Source of the DNA: Boesenbergia rotunda
Taxonomy: Eukaryota > Streptophyta > Magnoliopsida > Zingiberales > Zingiberaceae
DNA: 64,000 bases
Direction of reading: 5' to 3'
NCBI GenBank assembly: GCA_024364735.1
Contig: JAGFNQ010001602.1
Span: 1-64,000 of the forward strand
Below the pieces are notes generated by a model. That model was not told where the DNA came from. It was given only the letters and a program-made list of their open reading frames with translations, and did no database searches. The position numbers were made by a program, and so were the translations under genes. This document shows, in pieces, positions 1-11,964 of this stretch (positions within the stretch are counted from its first letter, which is position 1; the number at the start of each line of letters is the position of its first letter).

Positions 1-1429
1 GGTCAGATGACCGATCAGGATCACTGTGCAGATCGTTCTGGTGAACGATCCAGCTTCGTGGGCTTCTCACTAAGATCGATCAGGACAGTTCCTGATCGGT
101 TCTGGTGATGACCTGATCGGACTGCTGACCGATTCAGGTGACACCCTGATCGGTCAGTTGACCGATCAGAAGGATTAGGCCTGCGAAACTCAGAAATCGC
201 CCAATATAAGGGCGGATCGGTCCGGTGAACGATCCACGACCTGGGATCGGTCTGGTGATCGGTCCGGGAGAATCTCAAAGAATCGTGATTTCTGATTGAG
301 CGTTGGGGATCGATCAGGACCTAGCCTGATCGGTCTGGAACCAGCCTGATCGGTCTGGTGACCGATCAGGAGTCTCTCTAATCGGTCGGGAAGTGACCGA
401 TCACTTTAATTCAAAATGCACTGTCAGATGCTCTGATCGCGTCTGACCATATCGATTCGCTGCTGTTTATCTCTCATATTTGATTTATTGCGTGATTTGC
501 TGCTCTTAAACAGTCTGATTAAGTTGCAGGTGACAGGGGAAGATTCAAACACTCAAGGAGAAGTCAAAGAGGGCTTTCCTTGGAGCAGGTTTGTCCATTT
601 CTCACTCAGGTTGCAACGGCTGGTGCTGCAGGACTGAAGCCGCTGACTGAAGCTTGGCTGAGGGAGCTCAGGAAGTTCAGTTAGGGTTCAGTGTAGCTGG
701 CGTTGGCAGTGAGGCAGCTGGAGGCTGCTGGAGATGAGGTCACTTGTTGCTTAGCGGAGAAACAAAAGGAACGAGAGACAGCTTCGGTGAAGTAGAGTTC
801 GACAGTTCTTCAGCTTGTGCTCTTGAGTTCCAGTGCTTTGAGTTCTCCACATTAAGCTTGCTATGTTCTTAAGGTTTCCATTATTCTGAGCAAGCGATCG
901 AAAAGCAATCATCCTTTACTTGAGCCTTGAAGGAGGGAACAAGGAGCTTGGAGTCCGACAGTGGGAAGACACGAAGAGGGTTCTTGCGTGAGATCGCCAC
1001 TGGGTGGAGCTCAGGGAAGCTTGCTGTGTTCTTGTCCTTGCTAAGTGTTTGAGTAAGATCCTTCGTGTTGTTTCTTTGTGCTTAATCTATATACTTGTTT
1101 GAAACACACTGTGGAGAGGTTTCTCCACCGAGAAGGAGGTTGCTGAATTATCCGGTGTTAACCGGGGCTTGATCTGCCGACGATCAAGGGATCGCCCACC
1201 TTAAGGGCACGCCAAGGAGTAGGGGCAAGTTATCCCCGAACCTTGTAAAATCTCCTTGTTAGCGATCTTGCTAATCTTGCTAGTTAGTTTTCGTTTTAGT
1301 TTCTGCACATCCTGTTTTCCATACTTCCGTTGTGCTATAACAACTTCGAGTGCAGAAATTGCTAACTCTTCAAAGGAAAAGTGATTGGCTATATTCACCC
1401 CCCCCTCTCTAGCCATCTCGTCACCAACA
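1..1429 (+). repeat. LTR1 of element A (3' portion only)
   Basis: Nearly identical to the 3' parts of the LTRs at 9659-11906 and 20269-22516; its 5' part lies left of the window. It holds the GATCGGTC/GACCGATC array to about 405, a TATA-like TATAAG at 205-210, and the conserved CTATTCACCCCCC tract near 1390 before the terminal CCAACA. Confidence 0.93.
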
Positions 1430-1431
1430 AG

Positions 1432-1443
1432 TGGTATCAGAGC
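1432..1443 (+). other. Primer binding site, element A copy 1
   Basis: TGGTATCAGAGC, two bases after the LTR end, is the usual plant copia primer site complementary to the 3' end of initiator tRNA-Met. Confidence 0.93.
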
Positions 1444-1487
1444 TTGGGGCTCTGTACACGGCTTAACATCCGAGAGTTCTCAACAAG

Positions 1488-3196
1488 ATGGCATTGAGAG
1501 AAGGCTTCTCCACCACCCGACCTCCATTCTTTGATGGCGCCGACTTTCAATATTGGAGATCAAAGATGGAATACTATTTGAAGATGGATATCCACACTTG
1601 GTTCGCGGTGAAGGAGGGATTCGTTCCTCCTAAGGATGACGAAGGCAAAGAACTCGAGTCTTCACGGTGGACTGCGGAACAAACTCGGAAGAGTGAAGCC
1701 GACGCGAAGGCGGTTGTCACTCTACAATGTGGAATGAACAAAGACCAACTCATCAAGGTTGGTCCTTTCACAAGTGCGAAGGACTTGTGGAACAAACTCA
1801 TCGAGCTTCATGAAGGCACCCGGGACTCAAGAATTGCCAAGAGGGATTTGTTCCTCAATCAACTCCAAAATCTCGCCATGAAAGAAAATGAGTCGGTAAG
1901 TGAACTCCATAGCCGGTTCAAGGAAGTCCTCAATGGACTTCATTCAATTGATGAAAAGGTCGAGAACCGCGACCTTGTGAGTATGTCTTGAAAGCATTTC
2001 CAAGGAATGCTTTGTGGTCATCCATGGTGGATGCCTACAAAGTATCCAAGGACTTATCTATTGTTAAGTTAGATGACTTATTTTGTGAGATGGAATTGCA
2101 TGAAATGGCTAACAAAGGCCCCAAGGAGAAGGGGATTGCCTTAGTTGCAGGGGACCGAGCCACTAAGAAGAAGAAGGAGAAGAAGAAGGAGAAGGAGGTC
2201 TCATCATCTTCATCTTCTTCCGAATCCGAATCCAATTCCGAGGAAGATGGCAGCGGCTCCTCTTCATCCGAAATGGCCAACTTTGTGAGGAGGATGATGC
2301 GAAGGGACCGACGTTTCAAAAGTAGAGGTAACACTAGTGAATCCAAACTTGATAAGAATAATGCATCTTGCTTTGAGTGTGGTAGGAAAGGGCATTTCAA
2401 GAATGAATGTCCGAAGCTTAAGAAGAAGGAGGAGAAATCCAAAAGAAAAGAAGAGAGATCCAAGAAGAAGAAGAAAGCTTTGAAGGCCTCTTGGGATGAG
2501 TCATCTTCTAGCTCATCCGATGAAGAGAAGGAGGAGAAGAGCACAAGGCAAGTGGCACTCATGGCTCTTGGAGAGGAGAGCAGTATGAATCTTCAAGCTC
2601 CTCAAACGCGGCTTCATCATCTTCGGATGATGAAGAGGTAACTTCTCCCGAGCTTGAAAAATGTTATAGAGCAATTGCATGTTTAACTAGTATGCTTAAG
2701 AAATCCAAAATAAGGTTAAAGCATTGCAATTAGAAATTGATCAATTGAAAGCTTCTAGGATGATAACATTGATGACTTGCATGTTGAATTACTAGAAGAT
2801 GAAATTAAATCGTTGAAACATGAGATTGTAAGCTTGAAATCCTCTAAGGTTGAGGAAATCAGTGATTTGCATGATAACTTGTTAGTAGAGGAAAACCAAT
2901 CATTGAAGAGTGAAGTTGAGAAGCTCAAGAATATTCTTGGGAAATTCTCAAATAGCTCTAAGACCCTAGATATGATCTTAAATGCCCAAAGAGCGGTTTA
3001 CAATAGGGCCGGTATTGGTTACCGTCCTAAAGAACCCTCATTTGTGTCTCTCATGTCTAGGACTGACATGAGACAATCTAGGACACCCAAGACTCAAAAG
3101 AAAGTTGTCAAGGCATGGGTGCCTAAGTCATGTGTAGTTGATGCTTTAGGTCCCAAGGTTTGGGTACCTAAGACTTCTATTTTTCGAATTGTGTAG
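1488..3196 (+). pseudogene. gag: gag of element A copy 1 (frameshifted)
   Basis: Nucleocapsid polyprotein. It starts at the ATG 45 bases after the primer site (MALREGFSTTRPPFFDG). The N-terminal PPFFDG..YW segment is the DUF4219 type, followed by a UBN2 (copia-type gag) region, a Lys/Ser/Glu-rich linker, a CCHC zinc knuckle (CFECGRKGHFKNEC, about 2369-2410), a second acidic/basic stretch and a coiled-coil C-terminus ending AWVPK..VWVPKTSIFRIV. The frame is broken near 1978 (one G missing relative to copy 2), near 2586 and near 2700. It ends at UAG 3194-3196, in frame with pol. The antisense ORF across the Lys/Ser linker is a shadow. Confidence 0.9.
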
Positions 3197-6100
3197 GTTA
3201 TGATTGAGGGGGAGCATCTATCAACTTGGTTCGTTGATAGTGGATGCTCCAAACACATGACCGGGGATAGATCATTGTTTACCACATTTCACAAGAAGAG
3301 TAGAGGTAATATATCATTTGGTAACAATGGTAGTCTTAAGGTCATAGGAATAGGAGACATTCAAATATCCGAATGTCTTAGAATCTCAAATGTCCTTCTA
3401 GTCAAGGGGATGAAGTTTAATCTCCTAAGTGTCAGTCAATTGTGTGACACGGGTTACACAATTGACTTCCAACCAAGTCAATGTCTAGTTAGACAAAATG
3501 ACACCTTGGACACGGTACTAGTAGGAGCAAGAGTAGACAATATTTATCAAGTTTCATTTAAAAGTGCTACTAATGCTTTTGCTAAGTGTTTCATGTCAAA
3601 AGAAGAAGAGTCCACTCTTTGGCACCGGAGGCTAGCACATGTTAACATGAAGAACATCCGGAAGTTGGCCACCAAGGGACTAGTTCGAGGCTTACCAAGC
3701 ATCAAGTATGGAAAAGATAAACTTTGTGATGCATGTCAAATGGGTAAGCAAACAAAATCTGCACATAAAGGTAAAAGCACTGTAAGTACTTCCAATGCTT
3801 TAGATTTACTTCACATGGATCTATTTGATTGTAGTACTATCATATCATTGAATGGAAGTAGATATTGCTTTGTGATTATTGATGATTTTACTAGATACAC
3901 ATGGACATACTTTTTGAAACATAAGGACCAAACCTTAGATGTTTTCATTTCTTTTTGTAGAAGAGTTGAAAATGAGAAATCATTAACAATTAAGACAATT
4001 AGAAGTGATCATGGAGGTGAATTCCAAAATCAAAGGTTTTTAGAATTTTGTCAAGATAAGGGTTATAAGCATGAGTTCTCTACTCCTAGAACACCACAAC
4101 AAAATGGTGTTGTAGAGAGGAAGAACCGTGCTCTTCAAGAGGCTGCACGAAGCATGCTTAATGAGTACTCACTCCCGAGTTACTTATGGGCTGAAGCTGT
4201 AAATACAGCTTGCTATGTGCAAAATCGAGTTCTCATCCATAGGTTTTTAGGAAAGACTCCCCATGAACTTTGGTTTGGGAAACCACCTACGGTTAAACAC
4301 CTTAGGGTGTTTGGTTGTAAGGTGTTCATCCTAAACACCAAGGATCACCTTGGAAAGTTCACGGCAAAGGCTGATGAAGGGATACTAGTCGGGTACTCCC
4401 TCGTTAGTAAAGCCTACCGAGTCTACAACAAGAAAACTAGATTAGTTGAAGAGTCTTCTGATGTGGTTTTTGAAGAAATTCCGAAATCAATTGACCAATC
4501 AGAAAATGTAGAAGGAGTTCAACTTGAACTTAGGAGACTAAGTTTGAAAGAAACTCCAAGTGTTGTTGATGGTGATGAGTCTGATGACGGTGAGCCTAGA
4601 CAACCCATTGATCAGCCGGATCCTGAGGCTGAACTTGTGTCTAGTGAACCCGTTCAAGAAGCACCACCAACACCAAGGCAAACTAGATTAGCCTCTAGTC
4701 ATCCCCAAGACCAAATTGTTGGAGACATCCATCAAGGGGTTAGGACTAGATCATTCTTCCGGAATGAGGCTAATGAAGTTGCTCTAATTTCCGAAATTGA
4801 ACCTAGAAAAATTGATGAAGCATTAAATGATCCCGATTGGATTATCGCGATGCAAGATGAACTAGGTCAATTTGAGAGGAGTCAAGTTTGGGACTTAGTC
4901 CCTAGACCTAAGAGGACCACCATTATTGGAACCAAATGGGTCTTCAAGAACAAATTGAACCACAAGGGAGAAATCATTAGAAACAAGGCACGCTTGGTAG
5001 CCAAAGGCTACAGTCAAGTTGAAGGCCTTGATTATGATGAGACTTATGCTCCCGTGGCACGATTAGAGTCCATCCGATTGATGCTTGCATTTGCAGCACA
5101 TCGTGGCTTCAAATTATTTCAAATGGACGTCAAATCGGCCTTCCTAAATGGATTGATTAGGGAAGAAGTCTATGTCGAACAACCTCCGGGGTTTGAGAGT
5201 ACCGAATATCCAAACCACGTGTTCAAGCTCAAAAAGGCACTTTATGGCCTTAAACAAGCACCCCGGGCTTGGTATGAGCGGTTGTCGACATTTTTAATTG
5301 AAAAGGGCTTCGTTAGAGGTCAAATAGACCCTACACTATTTCTACGAAGAGATGGTGACAATATATTTGTAGCCCAAGTATATGTCGATGACATAATTTG
5401 TGGCTCAAACAACAAGGGCTATTTAAATGAGTTCATTGGACACATGGAGAGTGAGTTTGAAATGAGTCTAGTGGGAGAGTTGACTTTCTTCCTTGGACTT
5501 GAAATCAAGCAAACTCGCGATGGTATCCATGTGCACCAATCAAAGTATACACATGAAATGCTTCGAAAATTCAACATGAGTGATTCGAAAGAGGTAACCA
5601 CTCCCATGGCTACAAACACAAGATTAGACAATGATGAGAGTGGTAAACCCGTTGATCTAACTCAATATCGAAGCATGATAGGCAGTTTGCTATACCTCAC
5701 AGCCAGTCGACCGGATATCCTATTTGCTGTGGGTATGTGCGCTAGGTATCAAGTATGTGCCAAGGAATCTCACCTAATTGCTGTTAAGCGAATTTTGAGA
5801 TATCTAAGGGCACAATTGGTGTAGGTCTTTGGTATCCCCGTACCGAATCTTTTGATTTGATGGGCTATACGGATTCCGACTACGCTGGATGTAAGTTGGA
5901 CCGGAAAGCACTAGTGGGGGCTGCCAATTCTTAGGTCGTCCTTAGTAAGTTGGTCGAGTCGGAAGCAACATTGTGTTGCTCTTTCCACTACCGAGGCAGA
6001 ATATATCGCCATGGGAGAGAGTATATCGCAATTGTTGTGGATGATTCATACCTTAGAGGACTATGGTTTGAGTTACAAGGGTGTGCAAGTGTTATGTGAT

Positions 6101-6322
6101 AACATTAGCACAATTAACTTAACCAAGAATCCAGTCCATCATTCTAGGACAAAACATATTGAAGTAAGACACCACTTCATTAGGGATCATGTAGCTAGGG
6201 GGAACATCATACTCTCTCATGTAGAGTCAAAGTCAAACCTAGCTGACATTTTCACTAAACCACTTCCCGAAAATGAATTTAGTTTCCTAAGACGGGAATT
6301 GGGAATGTGTCGCGCTTCATGA
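3197..6322 (+). pseudogene. pol: pol of element A copy 1: PR-INT-RT-RNaseH (frameshifted in RNaseH)
   Basis: The long open segment (3200-5824, 874 codons) holds the retropepsin site WFVDSG (residues 10-15), a GAG-pre-integrase zinc-binding segment (LWHRRLAHVN...CDAC, about 138-180), the integrase core with LHMDLFD, RSDHGGEF (about 268) and the PRTPQQNGVVER glutamate region, a linker, then copia reverse transcriptase with YVDDIICGS at about 726. RNaseH follows (GYTDSDYAGC; STTEAEYIA) but is broken by three apparent 1-bp losses near 5807, 5907 and 5935; the frame resumes for the last part (6011-6322) ending LRRELGMCRAS. Copy 2 is intact over these three sites. The initiating ATG may not matter, because the frame is continuous with gag through UAG 3194-3196. 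Confidence 0.93.
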
Positions 6323-6393
6323 TTTTCAAATTGCATTCAAAACCCTTCATGATTATTTCGAAATTGTTGGGAACAATTGGGTAACTTTGGGAA

Positions 6394-6455
6394 CATCTCA
6401 CACAAACTATAAGGTTTAACAAAACGTTTTTGTTTGCTAGATATGGGGTGAGATG
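6394..6455 (+). repeat. Conserved stem-loop CATCTCAC...GTGAGATG, copy 1
   Basis: Arms CATCTCAC (6394-6401) and GTGAGATG (6448-6455) are perfectly complementary over 8 bases. The loop includes ATAAGG and an AACAAAACGTTTTTGTT inner palindrome. Related structures occur at 16868-16929, 27111-27165, 29467-29520, 38618-38673 and 39228-39281 in other copies. Confidence 0.7.
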
Positions 6456-6855
6456 TTAGGATCAACTCAATTTCTCAAAATGTCATTGCATCACTTGAGA
6501 AATTAAGTTGACGAGATAATAATCACGGTGGTGACCAAGTATGGGGAAAACCAATGCATAACATATGTGTATTTGGTCCTATGATCATACTTGGACATTC
6601 CAATCAAGGCAACTTGATTGGAAATTTGGATTTGGAATCAAAACTTGGTTGAATTTGCTTGAGTTATTATTGATTGAGTTTGACTCCATTTAGATGGGTC
6701 AAAGTGTTTGTTGAACCCATAAGGACTTTTGATTCTTGTTCAGGGATCAATTTTAGTCATGAGGACTTGTCCAAGTTCGACAAAATTCATCAAATCTCGT
6801 TGGAAATTTCAGAAATTCTGAAACTGAACATTTCAGGTTCAGGTATCAGGAACCC

Positions 6856-7256
6856 TGATCGGTCACCGGACCGATCAGGATAGGGCTGACCGGTCCCAGA
6901 CCGATCTGGCTCCTTCCTTGGTGATCGGTCCACAGACCGATCAGAGAGGTAGCAGTGACTTTCCGAACCTTTTGACCAAGGATTCTGAGCCAGCCTGGAT
7001 CGGTCCCCGGACCGATCTGGCACCCTGTGGGGATCGGTCCATAGACCGATCAGGGAGCTCAGAGGTTTCTCTCCGGACCCTACTGTTCGTATCCTGATCG
7101 GTCACCCGACCGATCAGGAGCGAGTCTGATCGGTCATCCGACCGATCAGGCCATGCCAGTCCGATCAGGCTGTAGCCTGATCGGTCTGGACGCGATCAGA
7201 TCGAACGGTGATCCGATCAAACGCATTAAATTCTGGTTGGTGGACCGATCCACCAA
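6856..7256 (+). repeat. Internal GATCGGTC/GACCGATC palindrome array, copy 1
   Basis: At least six hairpin-type units, each GATCGGTC, 4 to 6 spacer bases, then GACCGATC, separated by 10 to 60 bases of unrelated sequence. The same word forms the array in this element's LTRs. Confidence 0.85.
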
Positions 7257-7485
7257 CCGATTAACTTCGCAAAACCCTTTTCAGGCCGAACCCTAGCGCC
7301 GAAAACTCCCATCGCGCACCTTGCTTGAGCGAAGATCTCCTCGTGCTTCCCCTTCCTCTGCGAGTGTGCTGGTGCTCTGAGAGATCTTCCGGTCCCGTGC
7401 GTCTCTCTCTCGCAACCTTGCGCCAGTTCTTGCGCCGGAGTCTTTTCCTGCGCACGTTTCTTCCCTCAACTTCGAGAACTCTTCA

Positions 7486-9122
7486 ATGGCACCAAGTAAG
7501 TGTTTGGTTCGTTTTTCTTTCAAAAGCTCATGAACTATGTGTTGAAGCTAATCATGTTTTTTGCTCTTGTTCTTGCTGTTGTGTCCATGATCTTGGCCGT
7601 GACCCCTTTCTCACCTATGATCGAATCTATCTATTTTATTGGGTCATCTTATATGATCAATTACCAATGTGTCTTGATCATTGTGTTGGGTATTCTCTGA
7701 TTGGTTCTATCTCTTGATCAATTCTTGATCATGATCATGTTTCATCTATGCCCAAATTGATCCTGTGTCTGACCAATTCAACTCCTTTAGAAAGCCTTCT
7801 AAGGGAAAGGAGGTTATAGAGGATAGTTCACGGGGGAAGACTTCCTCACCATCTACACCTTCTCAAAGGCCTCCACCACCTCAACTTACTCGGTTTCAGA
7901 GTCCTGGTCTTGCTTTCAAATTCCAGTGGCACAATTTCAAGTTAATGCCATGTCGAACTATCGACCATTCCTTCATCTATGAACATTGCCCAACCATCCG
8001 ACACATTATCACACATTATAATCTCCAATCCATTCTTTATCTTGAAAGACCAATCAACCTTGACTTGGTCTCTGAATTCTATAACAATATGATAAGTGGA
8101 GAGGGCACGGGGTGGAGCACGGGGTGGGGACCCGTGTGGCCGGTATTGATCTTGAATTCAATCGATCTATTTTCACTAATTTTCTCGGCTGTCGCAGGTC
8201 AAACAATGATTTCTTTCTCTACCCTTTTCCCCCTAATCCCCTTCCAGTTCCCTTCGACGGAGTGACTCCTGATTCCATCTACGAGTACTTTCTAGGCCAT
8301 CCCAGGCCAGGGGGTTCTGGTGAGCGCACCCGTGACTTTCCCACTTTTCCTGCTCTTCGTCTTTCCCCTGTTGACTATGTGTTGTTTAAAATCATCACCA
8401 ACTGTCTCCTTCCAACTACTTCGAAGCACCTTGATGAGATTCAACCATTCCACTGCTTGATGCTCTACGGGATGCATCAGCAGTTGGATTTTGACCCAGT
8501 AGCGTCAGTCTATCTCTCTATCCTCGTCCACAGTATGCCGTTATCCCAGTCAGTCTACATGCCATTCGGCCATATCATCACTGCCTGGCTGGAGTCGGTT
8601 GGCATCGACGTTTCACAGGGCCAAATTGTGCCGATGATTCGACAAGACTGCCGCCTGGATCGTCGTATGCTTGCTCAGTCCGGCATTGTTCTCGGGACCG
8701 AGGGGCTGAGGTGGAAGGATCGCAACCGAGTGGGGGAGCTATCGCAAGCAGTTCATGACCAGGGGACGCCAGATATTACTGCAGATTATGATGAGTGGGC
8801 TCCTGACCTAAGTTGGCAGGTTGCGGAGATAGAGCGAAAGATAGAACGCGAGCTACACATCTCCGAGCTTTGGCGACAGGAGGTCAGCTCCGAGTTCCAG
8901 TCTTTTGATCGCCGTTTTGATGCCCTAGCATCTGATGTCTCTGAGATGAGCGCGTTCCAGGACAGGTGGTATGAAGAATGGTATCATCATACGTTTCCTG
9001 ATGGTGCGTCCCCCAGTGGCCCTTCACCCGGGATATCATATATATTGATGATTCTGATGACGATGTCGTTGACGGTTAATGATTTCCTGTGTTGTATGAC
9101 TTTTGAGCTGTATGCTCTGTGA
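7486..9122 (+). pseudogene. ORF3 of element A copy 1, spliced, putative plant transposon protein type
   Basis: Proposed exon 1 is 7486-7495 (ATG GCA CCA A) before GTAAGT; the intron is 7496-7790 ending CTCCTTTAG; exon 2 is 7791-9122. Copy 2 has one more base in exon 1 (CCGAA versus CCAA), so in copy 1 the join is out of frame. Exon 2 is open to about 8100, then shifts frame at a G-rich stretch (about 8100-8130) and runs open to 9122. Features: a basic/proline-rich start, LVSEFYNN about 100 residues in (typical of the family I know as putative plant transposon protein, PF20167), a conserved central domain (YVLFKIITNCLLP, YMPFGHIITAWL) and a C-terminal coiled coil (near 8800-8960). The molecular role is unknown; env-like is a possible but unsupported label. 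Confidence 0.7.
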
Positions 9123-9658
9123 CTTGATTGTTGTGGCCTTGTGCCACACGTATTTTGCTACTTGTCTGGATGACTTATGTTTTGACTTGTCTGACTTTGC
9201 TTCACATGCTTATCTGATATTAGTATATCTATTGTTGATGCCATGAGTTTTATCTGCATGATTGCTCACTTGCCATGTTCATGCTTACCATGCCATGTCT
9301 ACTTGATACTTATGAATATTATGGCATGCTTGGAGTTTATACTTCAACTCATATGATGCATGTGATTGCTATGTCTTGCTATACTTTTTTACATGTGTTC
9401 GTCTGGTTATTCCTCAAATTATCACATCTCTGTTGATTGGGGATACCTCTAGGGTTGAGGGGGAGTTTGTTTTAATCTTAACAGTCCCTCTTGCCCCTTT
9501 TCGGTGTTCGACAAAGGGGGAGAGTGTGGATTGGTTAAGTTTAGAATGATCATGTTGTAGGGGGAGGATCTGGATTCCCCTATGATTCTAAATTTGGAAA
9601 ATTGATTGAGAATCCCTAAACTTAAAATCGGGTTGTCAAACAACAAAAAGGGGGAGAT
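9123..9658 (+). other. 3' untranslated tail and polypurine tract, element A copy 1
   Basis: No gene. TG-rich sequence ends in the purine tract AAAAAGGGGGAGA (about 9645-9657), which primes plus-strand DNA synthesis immediately before the LTR. Confidence 0.85.
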
Positions 9659-9769
9659 TGTTGATGCAGTCTGGCCCTGATTGTTGTTTTGGTGTTGACA
9701 ACGATTTTAGTTTAGGTTGATGATTATGATGATTATGATTAAGTCCTGATCGAGGATTAGGCATGATAT

Positions 9770-10215
9770 GGAGGATTCTAGCCTGGAGGGCTAGGTGTTG
9801 GAAAAATCCTAACCTGGAGGGTTAGGTGTGAAAAATCCTAGCTTGGAGGGCTAGGTGTTGGAAAAGTCCTAATTCGGAAGGGTTGGGTGAAAAGTCCTAG
9901 CTTGGAGGGCTAGGTGAAAAGTCCTAACTTGGAGGGTTAGGTGCAAATTCCCATCCTGGAGAATTAGGTGAAAAAGTCCTGGCTTGGAGGGTCAGGTGCC
10001 TAGCTTGGAGGGCTAGGTTGGATGAGTTTCTAACTCGGAAGGGTTGGGTGAAAAGTCCTAGCTTGGAGGGCTAGGTGAAAAGTCCTAGCTTGGAGGGCTA
10101 GGTGAAAAGTCCTAACTTGGAGGGTTAGGTGCAAATTCCCAACTTGGAGAGTTAGATGGAAAATCCTTAGCTTGGAGGGCTAAGGTGGATGGAAACTTAG
10201 CTTGGAGGGCTGAGT
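9770..10215 (+). repeat. U3 tandem hairpin array CCTAGC-N7-GCTAGG
   Basis: About 15 imperfect units of 20-30 bp, each with complementary ends (CCTAGC/GCTAGG or CTAACC/GGTTAG variants) around TTGGAGG. Homologous arrays in the same LTR position occur in LTR3 (20364-20815), B (23345-23680, 30735-31060) and D (40468-40860, 44956-45430). Confidence 0.85.
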
Positions 10216-10221
10216 TTGAGT

Positions 10222-10890
10222 CCCTGGATCGGTCTGGTGATCGATCAGGGATTCTGGCACGCTGCTCCTTCGTGGATCGGTCTGGTGACCGATCCAGCGA
10301 TGACTGATCGGTCGGGTGACCGATCAGGGAGCACACAGTCAGGTTGGGAACCTACTGTGCTGCTCCTGATCGATCTGGTGACCGATCAGGGAGTATGCGT
10401 TTCACCCATTGACTGGCTCCTGATCGGTCTGGTGACCGATCAGGGAGCGAGCAGTGAGGTTGAGTTCCCTTGCTGAACTGCTCCTGATCGGTCTGATGAC
10501 CGATCAGGATCACTGTGCAGATCGTTCTGGTGAACGATCCAGCTTCGCGGGCTTCTCACTAAGATCGATCAGGACGGTTCCTGATCGGTCTGGTGATGAC
10601 CTGATCGGACTGCTGACCGATCAGGTGACACCCTGATCGGTCAGTTGACCGATCAGAAGGCTTAGCCTGCGAAACTCAGAAATCGCCCAATATAAGGGTG
10701 GATCGGTCCGGTGAACGATCCACGACCTGGGATCGGTCTGGTGATCGGTCCGGGAGAATCTCAAAGAAATCGCGATTTCTGATTGAGCGTTGGGGATCGA
10801 TCAGGACGTAGCCTGATCGGTCTGGAACCAGCCTGATCGGTCTGGTGACCGATCAGGAGGCTCTCTGATCGGTCGGGTGACCGATCACTT
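10222..10890 (+). repeat. LTR GATCGGTC/GACCGATC palindrome array
   Basis: About a dozen inverted-repeat units, many with an 11-base arm (CCTGATCGGTC, loop TGGT, GACCGATCAGG), flanking the TATA-like box at 10691. Equivalent arrays are at 1-405 and 20822-21485. Confidence 0.9.
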
Positions 10891-11908
10891 TAATTCAAAA
10901 TGCACTGTCAGACGCTCTGATCGCGTCTGACCATATCCGATTCGCTGCTGTTTATCTCTGATATTTGATTTACTGCGTGATTTGCTGCTCTAACAGTCTG
11001 ATTAAGTTGCAGGTGACAGGGGAGGATTCAAACACTCAAGGAGAAGTCAAAGAGGGCTTTCCTTGGAGCAGGTTTGTCCATTTCTCAACTCAGGTTGCAA
11101 CGGCTGGAGCTGCAGGACTGAAGCCGCTGACTGAAGCTTGGCTGAGGGAGCTCAGGAAGTTCAGTTAGGGTTCAGTGTAGCTGGCGTTGGCAGTGAGGCA
11201 GCTGGAGGCTGCTGGAGATGAGGTCACTTGTTGCTTAGCGGAGAAACAAAAGGAACGAGAGAGCTTCGGTGAAGAGTTCGACAGTTCTTCAGCTTGTGCT
11301 CTTGAGTTCCGTGCTTTGAGTTCTCCACATTAAGCTTGCTGTTCTTGAGGTTTCCATCATTCTGAGCAAGCGATCGAAAAGCAATCATCCTTACTTGAGC
11401 CTTGAAGGAGGGAACAAGGAGCTTGGAGTCCGACAGTGGGAAGACACGAAGAGGGTTCTTGCGTGAGATCGCCACTGGGTGGAGCTCAGGGAAGCTTGCT
11501 GTGTTCTTGTCCTTGCTAAGTGTTTGAGTAAGATCCTTCTTGTTGTTTCTTTGTGCTTAAACTATATCTTGTTTGAAACACACTGTGGAGAGGTTTCTCC
11601 ACCGAGAAGGAGGTTGCTGAATTATCCGGTGTTAACCGGGGCTTGATCTGCCGACGATCAAGGGATCGCCCACCTTAAGGGCACGCCAAGGAGTAGGGGC
11701 AAGTTATCCCCGAACCTTGTAAAATCTCCTTGTTAGCGATCTTGCTAATCTTGCTAGTTAGTTTTCTGTTTTAGTTTCTGCACATCCTGTTTTCCATACT
11801 TCCGCTGTGCTACTAACAACCTCAAGTGCAGAAACTTGCTAACTCTTCAAAGGAAAAGTGATTGGCTATATTCACCCCCCCCTCTCTAGCCATCTCGTCA
11901 CCAACAAG

Positions 11909-11920
11909 TGGTATCAGAGC
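11909..11920 (+). other. Primer binding site, element A copy 2
   Basis: TGGTATCAGAGC two bases after LTR2, identical to copy 1, so LTR2 is the 5' LTR of the second unit. Confidence 0.93.
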
Positions 11921-11964
11921 TTGGGGCTCTGTACACGGCTTAACATCCGAGAGTTCTCAACAAG

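Larger units (their letters stand above)
6323..7485 (+). other. Non-coding spacer between pol and ORF3, element A copy 1
   Basis: No credible coding frame. It contains a stem-loop (6394-6455), about 400 bases of AT-rich sequence, and the GATCGGTC/GACCGATC palindrome array (about 6856-7256), then a C-rich leader up to the ORF3 ATG at 7486. Short frames here reading DRSGDRSP-like are translations of the array. Confidence 0.8.
9659..11906 (+). repeat. LTR2 of element A (shared middle LTR)
   Basis: 2248 bp, TGTTGATGCAG...CCAACA. U3 starts with a tandem array of about 25-bp units of the form CCTAGCTTGGAGGGCTAGG (about 9770-10215). The GATCGGTC/GACCGATC array follows (10222-10890), with a TATA-like TATAAG at 10691-10696 inside it. 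The 3' part has the C-tract of U5 near 11875. The length equals LTR3, but it has private differences from LTR1 and LTR3, for example loss of two dinucleotides near 11261-11275. Confidence 0.95.

Noticed and set aside
21..278. Frames rich in DRSGDRSP in the A LTRs and interior (also 6790-7023, 10112-10636, 20631-21236)
   Set aside because: They are translations of the GATCGGTC/GACCGATC palindrome arrays on either strand, not proteins.
1432..1443. tRNA-related sequence at the primer sites as a tRNA gene
   Set aside because: Only the 12-base primer complement is present, with no cloverleaf around it.
2035..2562. Minus-strand Ser/Leu/Phe-rich frame opposite gag (also 12535-12979)
   Set aside because: Shadow of the Lys/Ser/Glu-rich gag linker; no start context and no homologue recognised.
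6011..6322. Separate small gene at the end of pol copy 1
   Set aside because: It is the RNaseH C-terminus of pol after 1-bp losses; copy 2 shows it fused in frame.
10222..10890. CRISPR-like look of spaced repeats in the A LTR
   Set aside because: Units are inverted repeats with irregular spacing inside a plant LTR; repeat length and spacing are not uniform and no cas genes exist.
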